64,000 nucleotides of DNA, from contig CM028131.1 of the NCBI GenBank assembly GCA_016271365.2, positions 284,144,001-284,208,000 on the forward strand, read 5' to 3'. Position 1 is the first letter of the stretch. The number at the start of each line of letters is the position of its first letter. The position numbers were made by a program, and so were the translations under genes. A model generated the notes under the pieces. The model did no database searches, was not told the origin of the DNA, and saw only the letters and a program-made list of their open reading frames with translations. This DNA is from Neoceratodus forsteri. Lineage: Eukaryota; Chordata; Ceratodontiformes; Ceratodontidae. Positions 33,005 to 44,929 of the stretch are shown piece after piece.

Positions 33005-33350
33005 TTGATAAGGAGAGTCTCTTTAAGCTGAGTGGCAGCCATATCACAAGGGAGCACAGTCTTAAGCTGGAGGGTGAGAGGTTTAGGAAGGAGGTCAGGA
33101 AGCACTTCTTCACAGAGAGGGTGGCGGACACTTGGAATGCGCTGCCAGAAGAGGTCATCTTATTGAAGACAGTGGGCAGCTTTAAGAGAGGCTGGGATAG
33201 GCATGGGGGAAGGTAAGAATCATGGGTAGGGAGGATGGAAGGATTGGGGAGGCGGGGCAGGGACAATAGCTCAAGCTGTGGACCCTGCAATATGAGCAGA
33301 CTTGATAGACCAAATGGCCTTCTTCTGCTGGCTTCTTTATACGTTCGTAT
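33005..33350 (+). mobile_element. CR1 3' end inserted in CR1 (A)
   Basis: It encodes the CR1 ORF2 C-terminus: HSLKLEGERFRKEVRKHFFT, ERVADTWNALPEEV and GSFKRGWDRHGGR, then a stop and the 3' UTR with GACTTGATAGACCAAATGGC and CTTTATACGTTCGTATG. It interrupts the RT of CR1 (A), which resumes at AATGACAGAATGAATGGC. Confidence 0.8.
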
Positions 33351-33612
33351 GTAAATGACAGAATGAATGGCATAAAGGGCAAGATTTGCCTTTTTGCAGA
33401 CAATACCAAGCTCCGGGTAGTGTGGATATGGAAAAGGGCATGAGGGACATCAGAGAAGACCTAGAAAGACTGGAGGGATATTCTGGAATATGGCGGCTGA
33501 GGTTCAATGCCAAGAAGTGTTAAGTCATGCACATGGGGAGAGAAAACCCAGGGATAGAGTACAGCCTGAGGGTGGTGACTGTCAGAGTAACTAAAGAAGA
33601 GAAAGACCTAGG

Positions 33613-36600
33613 GACCTAGGCAAGCATTTAAACTAGCCAGGGGGGCACTGGAAAGAAGCAGGGAAATCCTAGCCCCCCCAAAAAAAAGTCAGGGTAGTAA
33701 GTGAGGTAAACACAAAGATAGAGATGTCGAGAGGGAGAAGGGCTGGGGTAAATGGAGAAAGTGACAAAAGCAATTAAGGACAGGGATGGGGCAAAAAGGA
33801 GTAAGGCCATCAGGAAATCGAGGGTAATGAGTACCAATGCTCATAGTCTGGGCAACAAGCTCCCTGAACTGGTGGCCTTGATGGAAGAGGGATGCCTGGA
33901 TATCGTAGCAGTCACAGAAACATGGTACACAGAGAACCTTGACTGGGATGTTAACATACCAGGGTATACAACCTACAGAAGAGACAGAGAAGGGAGGGGG
34001 GGGGAGAGTAGCTCTCTATGTAAGGGAAGAGATAAAAGCAACTGAACAAAAGAGTAAAAGGGAGGAGAGAAAGCACTGTGGGTCACCTTAGAGACTGGAA
34101 ATGACACCATAATCCACAGGCTTGTACAGATCCCCATGTCAGGGGAGGGAGGACAAGGATATGATAGAAGGCATTCTTAGGATGGCAGAGAAAGGGAGAT
34201 ACTGTTGATGGGAAACCTGAATATGCCAGATGTTAACTGAAGCACATTTACTGCAGCCACATCCAAGAGCAGGGCCATTCTTGGTGCCCTACAGGTGGCA
34301 TGCCTCAGACAGCTAGTTTTGGAACCCACTCGTGAGGGAGCAATCTTAGACCTCGTACTCTCAAATGGGGACAGTGAGAGGATCTCAGATCTAGAAGTGG
34401 GCAGCCATCTGGGAACAAGTGACCATCAAACAGTGTGGTTCACGATAAACTCAGCTACAGAGTCAAGCCATACAAAAGTGAGGGTACTGGACTTCTGGAG
34501 AGCTGACTTTGGCAAGATGGGAGAGTGCCTTAGAAAAGTACTAGCAAACAGGCTAGAAGGAGGGGTGGAACAAGAATGGGGAAACATCAAAACTGCCATC
34601 ACAGAGGCAACAAGCCTTTGTGTAAAGCAAATAAACAAATCAAAATGAAAGAAAAAGCCACTATGTTTCTCAAAAGAGGTGGCGGGGAATGTTAGGGAGG
34701 AAAATATAGCATTTAGGAAGTATAAGGAAACACAGAAGGAGCAGGACAGAGAGCTGTACCAGTTAAGGTAGAAGGAAACAGGGAGGGAAGTCAGAATAGC
34801 AAAGACCCAAACTGAGGAAAAGATAGCCAACTCAGTTAAGAAGGGGGATAAAACCTTTTATAGGTACATCAGGGAGCATAGAAAGACAAAGCAAGGGATA
34901 GTGAGGCTGAATAGAATGGACGGTGGGTGGGCAGAGAGGGACAATGAAAAAGCAGGGATACTGAACAAATATTTCTGCTCAGTATTCACAAAAGAGGGGG
35001 AGGTGCCTAATCCAAGTAACGGAAGCACTCTGGATACTGGGTCGATCCCAGTCCTTTCACAGAAGAAAGGGTTCTGAAAGAACTCCTAAAACTGAAGGTG
35101 GACAAAGCAATGGGGCCTGACAGAATTCACCCCAGAATTCTAAAAGAATTAAGGGGAGAACTAGTGAAACCACTGACTATCCTTTTTAACAAATTATGGG
35201 AGGATGGTGTGGTACCAGAGGACTGGAGGAAGGCAGATGTAATTCCCCTTCACAAAAGTGGGACCAAGACAGAGGCAGAAAACTACAGACCTGTCAGTTT
35301 GACTTCTGTGGCAAGGAAAGTGATGGAATCACTTCTGAAGGAAAGAATTATTGAGTACCTAGAAGCCAGTGGGGCACAGGACCCAAGGCAGCATGGGTTC
35401 ACAGTGGGAAGGTCATGTCAGATGAATCTAATTGATTTCTTTGACTGGGTGACCAAAGTAGTAGACCAGGGAGGGTCTGTGGACATGGTCTACCGAGACT
35501 TTAGCAAGGCATTTGACACAGTCCCACACAAAAGATTAATAGTCAAATTAACCAGCCTGGGAGTGGGTCCCAGGGTGGTAGCCTGGGTAAAACATTGGCT
35601 GGACAACAGGACACAGAAGGTAATTGTAAATGGAGTCCACTCTGAAGAAAGAGGGGTTACTAGTGGGATACCGCAGGGTTCAGTACTGGGTCCAGTCCTT
35701 TTAATTCTTTGTAAGTGACATTGCAGAGGGACTGAAGGAAAAGTATGCCTCTTTGCAGAGAAGGGACTTGGTAAGGTTGGAGGAATGGTCAGAAGTATGG
35801 CAGCATAGATTCAATGCAAAGAAGTGCAAAATAATGCACCTGGGAAACAAAAACTCAGGGGAAGATTACACCATGGGGGGAGGTAGTAACAACAACAAAA
35901 ATGGAACGGGACCTGGAGGTAATCATATCAGATAACCTTAAGGTTAGCATACAACATGAGAAGGCAGTAGGGAGGGCTGAGGGGATACTGGGATGTATAG
36001 GGAGAGGCATCACCAGCAGAAAACAAGAAGTTGTTCTCCCTCTGTACAGACAGTTGGTGAGACCCCATCTGGAGTACTGCGTCCAATTCTGGAGACCCCA
36101 TCTCTGCAAGGACATAGACAGGATAGAGGCAGTCCAGAGGAGGGCAACTGAAATGGTGCAGGTTCTGCAAGAGAAGCCATATGAGGAGAGACTAAAGGAG
36201 CTTAATATGTATACCCTTGAGGAAAGGAGGGAGAGGGGGGACATGATAGAAACTTTTAAGCACCTCGGTGGAATAAACAAAGTCCAAGAGGGTAGCATCT
36301 TTCAGAAAAAGAGATGTGCAAGAACAAGGGGACACAATTTGAAGATGGGGCGGCAGTTCAGGGGCAATGTGAGGAAGTATTTTTTCACAGGGAGGGTGGT
36401 GGACACATGGAACAGTCTACCTGAAGAGGTTGTGGGGTCTAAAACTGTGTGAGAATTCAAGAATACATGGGACAGACATAAGACAATTTTTGTGGTGGGT
36501 AGGAAGAAATAGGCTGTTGGTTAACTAGGATCTGCAGCTTATCCTGTAGGTAGGGAAATGGGCAGACTAGGTGGGCCAAGCTGTCCTTATCTGCCATCAA

Positions 36601-36621
36601 AGTCTATGTTTCTATGTTACA
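33613..36621 (+). mobile_element. CR1 LINE (B), nearly complete ORF2, catalytic box deleted
   Basis: This is the best preserved CR1. The endonuclease has TNAHSLGNKLPELVALMEEG and DIVAVTETW at about 33,830-33,935, then LEPTREGAILDLVLSNGDSE and GTSDHQTVWF at about 34,315-34,440. Basic linker to about 35,090. RT: MGPDRIHPRILKEL, DVIPLHKSGTKTEAENYRPV, HGFTVGRSCQMNLIDFFDWV, YRDFSKAFDTVPHKRL (motif A) and GIPQGSVLGPV (motif B), frameshifted at about 35,705. The text then jumps from a CLFA-like remnant (about 35,742-35,757) straight to RRDLVRLEEWSE, so the two catalytic aspartates of motif C are missing. The C-terminal frame (35,901-36,452) has LYRQLVRPHLEYCVQFW and VVDTWNSLPEEV. The 3' UTR ends in AAAGTCTATGTTTCTATG. 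The 5' end near 33,613 shows no esterase ORF1. Confidence 0.9.
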
Positions 36622-37095
36622 ACCACCCTAAATCCCCCTAAACAGTAAACAGTGGGAAAGGCAAACAGGATGCTGGGTTGCACAAAAAGGGGGTTCACAG
36701 GTAGAAGGAAGGGGGTCATACTGCCTATGCACAGATCCCTGGTGTGGTTGCCCCTGAAATACTGTGTACAATTCTGGAACCTCTACATCAGAAAGGACAT
36801 AAATCAGCTGGAGGTGGTGCAAAGAAGGGTCACCAAAATGATTCAGGGGCAGCAGAGGCTCTCATTCAATCAGAGGCTGGAAAACTTCTGTGTATAGTAA
36901 CTGGAGGAGAAAAGGAAAAACGGGGACATGATAGATACCTTCATTTACCTGGAGGGCATCAGCAGGGTAGACCCAAATGAATTATTCTGGATCAGTGACA
37001 ACAAAAATATGAGGAGAAACAGCTGTAAATCGACAGGGGGCAAATTCAGAAGGTTTGCCAGGAGGCACTGCTTCACAGAGAGAGTAGTGGATGGG
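36622..37095 (+). mobile_element. CR1 ORF2 C-terminal fragment (another subfamily)
   Basis: MLGCTKRGFTGRRKGVILPM, LKYCVQFWNLYIRKDINQLE and RRHCFTERVVDG give the end of ORF2, with stops between. Both ends are truncated: it starts right after CR1 (B) and gives way to Tx1/L1 sequence around 37,095 without a CR1 3' UTR. Confidence 0.75.
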
Positions 37096-39430
37096 CGGGC
37101 TAAAACTACTGGGAGACACACCTCTCAACCTGTCGGCATTAAAAATCGTAGCACTGAACCCAGTGTTGGTGAATGGAACCCATCTCCAGAGTTTCAGTTA
37201 AATAGAGGGACCAGACAGGGTGCCCTTTGTCACCCATGCTATTTGCTTTAGCAATCGAACCCCTAGCAATTAGAGTTAGAAATGACCCTAATATAATGGG
37301 AATAATAGGAAAGAAAGGAGGGAGGTGCATTGTAACTCTCTATGGAGATGATATTCTTCTGTTCCTGACTAACTCAGAACAATCAGTGCCAGAGTTATTG
37401 TCCATAGTAGAACAGTTTGCTATATTCTCGAGATGCAAGATTAATCTTAAGAAATCTGAAATAATGTTCCGGAGGGGAGGGGATGGTAGAAGAGGTAACG
37501 AGGTCTGGGGACTGAAAGTACTGAATTGGATCTTCACATATTTGGGTATAGAAATAGGGAAGGATCCGGGGGTTTTATATGAGATGCATTATAAACCCTT
37601 AATTAGCGACATACTAAAGGATTTAAGCAGATGGAAGGCTTTACGAATATCGTGGATAGGTAGAATTAATCTCTTAAAAATGAATGTGCTCCGCAGAATC
37701 TTGTACATCACGCAAATGCTTTCATTTAGCCCAACTATAGGTGATACTAAAAAATTAGAGAAGGGTTTTACAGATTTTGTATGGAAGGGTAAATGGGCAC
37801 GTATCAGTCTTAAAAGACTAAAGGCCCCCATAGCACAAGGCGGTCTTAACTTCCCCGACATAAGGGGGTATGTTTTTGCAACCCAATATAGATACATCCA
37901 GAAACTGGGTAAATAGGAATAAAGTGGCAATTTGTTAGAGTGTGAAGAAGAAGGGGCTCCGGGTAGAATCTCGGTATATCTGGGACGTGAGGGCCTGAAA
38001 GCATTTAATAGACGTACAACACCTAATCCCATGGTAGTCTCTGATTTAAAGGCTTGGGATCACATATAAAAGAGGCAAGGGATAGACTCAGCTGGTACAC
38101 TTTTGGTACCGGTTGCAGAGAACCCTGACTTCCTCCCAGGATTAGAGGATGAAGGATTTAAAATATGGCCAATTGGAGGGCATGATGTGTGGCGGACTTG
38201 ATCATGAGGAATGGAATGCTCTCCTTTCAGGAACTGCAAGATGGGTTGAACCTTCCAGATACACATTTGTATAAATACTTTAAAGTGTGAGACTATTATA
38301 AGAAAATAGTAGATTCCAGGGGGGACCTTGCCCCGATGCATGACCTCAAAAGAGAAATTCTGGGAGCAGCCAAGAATGAAAAGGGGTTAATGGGGCAGGC
38401 AGTGAAATTAGACATAATATTTTTTCAAGAACCTCTACAAGTGGCCAAATAATGGCGTGAAAGAGATTTAGGAGAGGAAATTAGTGATTCTAATTGGCAA
38501 ATATTGCTAGAATCACATGCAGGCTTGCTAGTTTGCAATATATATAAGGAGGTACAGTATAAGTTTATACAACGATTGTATCACCCTCCTTCTATGGTAC
38601 ATAGGTTCTTTCAAGAGGTGACCCCGATATGCAATAAGTGTAAAATTGCATAAGGGACATATATGCACTATTACTGGGGATGCCCAGTGATAGAGAAATA
38701 CTGGAGAGGTGTGACACTCGAAATCTCAATAATGAGGGGACAACCTATTGAATTCTCTCAGAAGTCACTGCTCTTAGGAATTGAAGGAATAGAGAACGGT
38801 GACTGGATACTATAACCTAGATGGATAAGAATGCTTCTTGTAGTTGCAAGGCAGAAAATACAAAATGTATGGATCACAAACCTGGGCCCTACACTAGACC
38901 AATGGAAGGGGCTAACCATAAAGGTACTAGCAACAGATAAACTAACGTATAGTCTAAAGGGAGAAGAAGATAGATTTGAAAGGGCCTAAACTGGATATCT
39001 GAGCACTCTGAGTGGAGGGAAAGGGCTCTATTGAGGGAAGTGGACACTGTAGAAATGAGTAAAACTAACATTAATAATAGGACCCAGAGGCTCTATGAAA
39101 TGAAGGAGAAATGGAGTATAGAAATTATTTTATACAATTTACAATACAATAATGAAGACACAGACACAGACCAGTTAGTTTGCTGGCATTTACCAGCTTG
39201 TATACACTATTATTTTATTGTTTTACTGTGCCTGATAACACACAAAATCTGACATTAATGGACACGGCAAGGAACCTGAAATTTATCTATTGCATACCAA
39301 TACTAGGACTGAACTTTGTATAAGTTTCTACAGTCTGATATGTATAATGTAGAACTCATTGTATAAAATATGATTTATGGCATTGTGATATGTGAACTGT
39401 CACTTAAAACACATATTATACAAAAAAAAT
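37096..39430 (+). mobile_element. Tx1/L1-type LINE, RT palm to 3' end
   Basis: The fragment opens at the motif B region (LNRGTRQGALCHPCYLL, frameshifted into SPMLFALAIEPLAIRVR). It continues with LYGDDILLFL; YGDD is at 37341-37352, with Gly replacing the usual Ala. Next come FSRCKINLKKSEIMF, FTYLGIEIG and WIGRINLLKMNVLRRILYI, typical of L1/Tx1 and unlike CR1. Past 37,916 the frame breaks up but stays recognisable: GLNLPDTHLYKYFKV, KFIQRLYHPPSMVHR, and a zinc-knuckle-like CNKCKIA...HYYWGCPVIEKYW at about 38,632-38,705. It ends in an AT-rich 3' UTR and an A-run at about 39,421-39,428. Only about 230 codons in front remain open (37227-37916). Confidence 0.85.
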
Positions 39431-41387
39431 CATAGCACTGGCCTTCAAAAATCATAGCAAAGGGCCATAATTTGTGGCACTTTCTTATTTTAAACAATAA
39501 TATGTCTAGAGATAGCGAGACCCATATAATTAGTGATAAGGACTGTTTCTGTCAATTCAGTGCAATAATTTAATAGTCTGTGTGTCCAGAAATAGTTATA
39601 ACATTATGAGGGACATATGTAAACCTATGCAGAGCAAGGGTAAGTTTGAGTGTGAAAATCATAGCGCTATGCGAAATTCATAGCAGTTGAGAGGTATGCT
39701 GGGAGAGGGCGTTGACACAAATCCATAGGTACCTTCATGAGGGGGTGGGATAAGGTAAAGGGGTGGGTAATAATGTCTGGGAAGGAGGGATGGAGTGGCA
39801 TGTAACACAAAGTTGCATGTGCTCTGCATCAGGCATACTCGATAGACTTCAAAGCTTTTTTCTGCTGAAGTCCAAAAGTCCAGAAAACAGCATTGCAACT
39901 GTTTCACAAATCCTAGCCTCCATTTTGGTGGGCAGTGAATCTCAACAGGTACTCATGACTCATCCATACACTGGAGCTTATCTCCTAACAAAGAAAGCAA
40001 AATTATGGGGGCTGCCATGTCTTCCCTCTTGCTGGATTGTGTACGTTACAGTAATGGGGTACCAATAAGGATGCTATTACTCCCACAGCAATCTCCTGAT
40101 GAGTATTACCAAAATGGTCACCATCACCACTCTCTATCTCCTTACTCCTACCAACCATTTCCAACCATCTTCAACCCTTCTCCACTCTTAGAGCGTGCTA
40201 ATGTAGGCATGATAACCCCCCCACTGAGCCCTTCTCCCATGGTCAAAAGACTAAGTGCAAAGTGTGCTGTTGTGCTAAATACATAACCATAAGGGTCACA
40301 AAAGCACCTGTAGGCGCTAGGGTGCACCCGTGGGTTGCATTTGCTTTAAGGAGCTACTGACGCCTCTGGGGAAACTTTGGAACTCATATTATTTGGACAC
40401 AGTTCAGCTTGTATTTCAATTACCTTCTATAGAATTCCTCTCCATTTATTTATCACTGAAGAAATGTGACTGGGAAACAGGACCTTTATCCCTCAGAGTT
40501 CATCTGCTCATGCAGCTGACTCCTCACTCGATGTTGTAAACCTCTGTTATGATATTACAGCCTGTTGCCATGGCAGTAACTGTGATGTAACAAGCAGATT
40601 ATTGTGACATCAGGTGGGGATTAAGCAATAGGAGTGGATGAACTTGCAAAGAACAAAGATCCTGTTGTCACGTACTGTACTTGATCTTAATAATAAACAA
40701 TGGGGAGGAGAAACACAGAGTTAATGTGAAATATGTGCTCAACTGTGTCCAAAGACTATGTTTTTCAAAGTTCATCTAGCGGCGTCAGTTGATCTTTAAC
40801 GTAAACTTCCCTAGTTTGTGTCATTTTCAATTAAACTTCAATAAAGCATTTTTCACATAACATATACAACAGATACTACAAAAGAAATAACAAAAGCCAT
40901 TTAAAGACAAAGTCACAGCAACATCTTAATGATCAGCAGCAATTGGTCCACTCCAAAATTTACTCATAATAGCTGAAACTTAAGGAGTCACATTTGACCC
41001 CTCTCGCTTGTAGCAGCAGCGATCGCAATGCATAATCAAGTTCTCAACAATCCCCTCTTGTCTGGGGCCCCAGTTATGAAACTGTTCTTTCAAGCCCGTC
41101 TAAGGTTTAGACCAAACATGACACTTGTTCTAATATAGGAATCCCCTCTTTTTGCTCGATATATCTCATAAATGGTAACCAGTTAACGTTAACTTTCTGT
41201 ATGGTATGCATTGCTTTTCTTGTCAGCCACTCCATCTGTAATATTCTTTTCAAGAACCACTTCTCTCAGTCCCTAGCATGTTTTAGCTCCTTAAGTGCAC
41301 TTGTTTTTCTGCTGCTTATAATGGGGAAAGTGGGGGTCAGACGTGTATTTGAGGCTTTGCCATAAAGCATCTCTCTGTTTAGTTAAT
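39431..41387. other. Unassigned region upstream of the LTR element
   Basis: No recognisable repeat. Short plus-strand frames at 39763-40068 and 40005-40286 (the latter His/Pro/Ser-rich, with HHHHSLSPYSYQPFP) carry no motif I know and no partner elsewhere in the window. If any unique host sequence exists here, this stretch and 57.4-58.3 kb are candidates. Confidence 0.4.
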
Positions 41388-42700
41388 TGTAATCCCCTCC
41401 TCACAGGGTGGGCTTACTATTCCAGTTGCCCCCTCCTCCTTTTAGGTTTTAGCTTTGGGCATTTTCTGTGCTCTGTCCCTAGAGGCGTGTTCCTGCCTGC
41501 TATATAAGATTGGGGCTGCTCGGAGAACAGGGGTGAGAGGAGAGCTGGCAGATTTGGCAGGGCAAGTGTGTCCAGGGCTCAAACCCCCAGCCCAGAAGGC
41601 ACCGGCTTGGACAGCAGTGGTGCGCCTTGTGGTGTCTCCGTGAGAGGAGGGTGGCAGGAGTTAGTGACCATTGGGGTTTGGGGAGTCTTTACAGTTACCA
41701 GTTGACAGGAGACAGGAGGTGAAACAAGGTCTGTAACATCTGGAGGCTGGGGTTCCTGCAACTGAATCTGGGGAGGTATGGCATTGGGGCTGTCATGGTG
41801 GTGGTGGCAGGGTGGTAACAGGGTCTCTGGAGGTGGCAGCTTCAAGGAGGTCATTTTCCATGTGGCACACTGCTGGAGGTAAGATTGGAGGGCCTGCATT
41901 CTCACATTAATTTTATCAGGCCTGTGATGCCTGTGTCTGGGCAGGACCCATGTCAGACCCAAGAAGGAATGCAGGGGAAAGTTGTAACAGAAGGAGGGAG
42001 CCATTCATCAAACTTCATTATTTTAAGCCACTTCTCAATCAGGTGTGGAGGAGGAAACAGCACCTGGTTTTGGGATTCTGGAAAAGGATATGGAGCAGCT
42101 GTGGTATGGGATTTAGGCTGCATCAGGCCCAGTTCCTACAAGGTCCGGAGGTGGGGGAGTTAGGCACTCCCCTGGATGTGGTGGTCAATGCAAACTTAGT
42201 TGGTAGGTGTGAGCTTGATTCCAGCTTGCAGATCTATACATGGAGCCTGTTCTGGTCTATTTTTCTAGGCTTCTATGATCTAGCTGTTCTGGTCCTCCAG
42301 TACCTTTGTGCCCTTCAAATCCCATATCCTCTCAGCCTTATGAAGTGTTCCATATATTTATTTTATAAATCATTAATATAGCAAATTAAATGTTTCTGTA
42401 TTCTGTTTTACATGGCTTCTGCTGGGTTGTTTAATGAACTGACTTGACTGCTTCCTTCAAAAGAAGTTTTTCAACCTACTTTGCCACTCAAACCTGATCA
42501 GAGGGGTGCAGCGGTATGCTGGTCAGAATCAGCCTGGTAAGAGGAGGCCTGTTAGTGCTTGAAATCCCACCTGCCAGGTAAGGCCTTTATTTTATCTCTA
42601 AAACTGTGTTTTACTTGCTGGAGGGATTCAGGTTCTGTGCTCCCCCTCGCATTTTACCATCGGCACCCCTAGGCAGAGAAGAGGGGGTTTGGGGGTTACA
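41388..42700 (+). repeat. 5' LTR (1,313 bp)
   Basis: It contains a TATA box (TATATAAG, 41501-41508) about 115 bp in and an ATTAAA polyadenylation signal (42385-42390), implying a long R region of roughly 850 bp. It ends ...GGGGGTTACA directly before the primer-binding site. Frames across it on both strands are not conserved in the second LTR. Confidence 0.8.
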
Positions 42701-42704
42701 GAGG

Positions 42705-42722
42705 TTGGGGCTCATCTGGGAT
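42705..42722 (+). promoter_or_regulatory. Primer-binding site, proline-tRNA type
   Basis: TTGGGGCTCATCTGGGAT lies four bases after the 5' LTR end. It resembles the proline-tRNA primer site of gammaretroviruses, with about three differences. Established knowledge of the family, applied by eye. Confidence 0.7.
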
Positions 42723-44929
42723 TTTTCATCCATATCTATGAGTTCAATGCCATTGAGTGGATTGGAAGGAGTTGGGGGTCTGGCCTTTGCCGTGAGCCTG
42801 ACTGTGTTTGGTGTAACCTTGTGGGTCACCATTAGGAGTATTGGTGCATTCTTCAGCCTAGCAAGGCTCCCACCTTCTGGAAGGGGTGGTCAGGTTGGGT
42901 GAGGTGGCACCTGGGATTGGCTCACTGCTGGTAGTGCTGGGAAGTGTGAGAAAGAGGCACCATTTTCCCTGAGCTTGTGGTGGAGAGAGACACAACTTTG
43001 AAAACCTATCAAAAATGGCTGAAAAATTCCCTTCAGAGGAGCCCCACACTGTCATCCCCGCTTTGTTGCTGACCTGGTTGTGGAAGTCAGTAGGGAGAGG
43101 TGCAGCAGAAGAAAAATGTGTCCGATGCAGTTATCGAGATGAGGGAGTGGTGCAGCTGTCGCTGTGCTTGGTCTGCTCCAGTGGGTCGCTTGTAGGAATT
43201 TGGGAAGGCACCCACTTTGGTTATGCTTGGCCTTATCCAGTTGGGGCATCTGTGGCACTGCTTTGTTATTTTCTCAAGGAAGCTTGGATTTATGTGCGGA
43301 GGCCAAGCCATTGGCCCCAAAAACAGAGCCCAAGATGGAGACCCCGGATGTCATGGTGGAGACCTGGAGGAAACCACCAGTGAGGGTGTTGTGGAACACA
43401 GATGTCTGCCCAGTCCCACAGTACCCACTGCCATCGACTATCCCAGTGGCAGAGGGAGAGGGAGAGGGAGAGGTAGAGGACAAGGATTTGTATCTGGTGA
43501 CCCCCCAGGGCCCAGGGGGTTGGCCACAGGTTCTCTGCCTAGCGATGGTGGCTCATCAGGTGCTTCAAGGGAGGAGACATCATATTTGTGAACACCTGGA
43601 TGTGCAAAGGAAGAAGAAGCTGGGGTTGAGGTTGTATGGGAGGTGCCAGTTCCATTGCTTCAGGACAAGAGTTTCAGCGGTACCTGTTTGCTGACCAAAA
43701 ATTGTACAGAGCCATCCCTCAGCCTTATGAGCAGCCTGCTCTGGAGTTGCCTGACACCACCCCGTGCCTTCTGGCGCTGTGCAAGACCATTCATGTGAAG
43801 ATGGAAGGCTTGTTAAGCTCTGATCCCTTGAATGTTCCTTATTGAACCCAGGTGTGTCTGGAGCCTGGAGCAGCCCGATGTACCAGCGTGGGAGACATGC
43901 CCCAGTGGTTGCAAGTGGAAGTGGGTGCAACGGAGGATCCATCTGGAATACTTCAGTGCTCAGTACTCTTATGTCTCAGAAAGACTGTGGGACATAATTG
44001 AGGAAAAGCAGTCGGATTGGGTATTCTGGGCATGGTGCAAAAGCTTCAGCAGTGGTCAGAGTCCTCTGGTCAGTCCACCCAGGTCATCATCCAAAAAGCA
44101 AGGTCTCTGTGTTTTTCCACACCTTGGGCTGGGCTTACCTTATTCAAACATTTCACTCTTGTGCAAGATGTGGTCGGTTGTCGGATGGAGTACTGTGATA
44201 TCCATGGATTCCTTAGCTGAAGAGACCACCAAGCCAGTTCCAAATTATTATTATCCCCATGGCGGAGGGCTCGCCATCTGAAAAGGGACACTCAGCACCC
44301 TGTAACTTGTCAGGACTGTCCTGTGTCAGTAAGTGATGCTCTTCAGTGAGAAGTGATGAAGTTTTAAGAATACTGTGCACAGTGGAGGTTGCTTCAGGAC
44401 TATCCCTGCTTTTGGGGTTGTGACTGTTGGACTGAACCTCTGAGACTGCTGTAGTTAAAGGTTGGGAAAAAAAAATGTTTCTAATTGATTGCTCCCATTG
44501 GAACAACCTCCAAATGATATTTCCAAATGATATGTTTAACTGTACTATCGATACCTTAAAAAATGAATACAGAGAATGTGAATGTATTGTGTGAGTGGGT
44601 GAAAGAGTGGTGTGTGAGTGCTTCCTTTTATTAAAATATTAACTGTGAGCAAGTTGAAATTTTCAATGTTTCGATGGTTAACGTTTTTTTAAGTGACAGC
44701 CTGGCCATAACATTTGCACTAAGCTAACTTTAGTTCTAATTTGATAAACCTCAGTGCCGAACTCACTCCATGGGGCAGTACAGACAATGGACCCAGGAGG
44801 TTTGGGTTTCTGGGTGAGCTTTGTGGGGATTCTTGGCTGGGTGGGGAGTGTGCATACCCATCCCATGTTGGGGTCCCCTCGGAATGGCTCCCTGCCCGAT
44901 TTCCAGAAGGAAATGGATTGGGGGGTTAG
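42723..44929 (+). pseudogene. Short interior of the LTR element, possible gag remnant
   Basis: Several overlapping plus-strand frames: 43015-43383 (122 codons, begins MAEKFPSEEP), 43164-43694 (176 codons, with a proline-rich stretch and a GEGEGEVED acidic repeat) and 43832-44281 (149 codons). Position just after the primer site would suit gag, but I recognise no matrix, capsid or zinc-knuckle motif, so gag is only positional inference. The frames overlap with shifts, consistent with a decayed protein. A purine-rich tract (AGAAGGAAATGGATTGGGGG, about 44,905-44,925) just before the second LTR is the likely polypurine tract. Confidence 0.45.

Larger units (their letters stand above)
30935..33612 (+). 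mobile_element. CR1 LINE (A), ORF2 with internal tandem duplication and nested insertion
   Basis: Motifs in order: the endonuclease C-terminus VWFRHDIGREILNTETHILD at about 31,100-31,160; a linker; SPGPDEMHQRVWKEL at about 31,790-31,835; an RT fingers block NYSPSD..ISIIGKLMETILKEW; HGFEAGRSCRTNRINCFDWV at about 32,458-32,516; LGVGDKMARWMGNWL at about 32,754-32,800; GSVLGPMLFNMF at about 32,865-32,900; then, after a nested insertion (32,918-33,350), KGKICLFADNTKL at about 33,375-33,412 (second catalytic Asp changed to Asn) and RFNAKK. A ~391-bp segment (about 31,860-32,250) is duplicated in tandem at about 32,251-32,640, and part of it recurs at about 30,944-31,080. It ends where the next CR1 begins, near 33,612. 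Confidence 0.8.
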
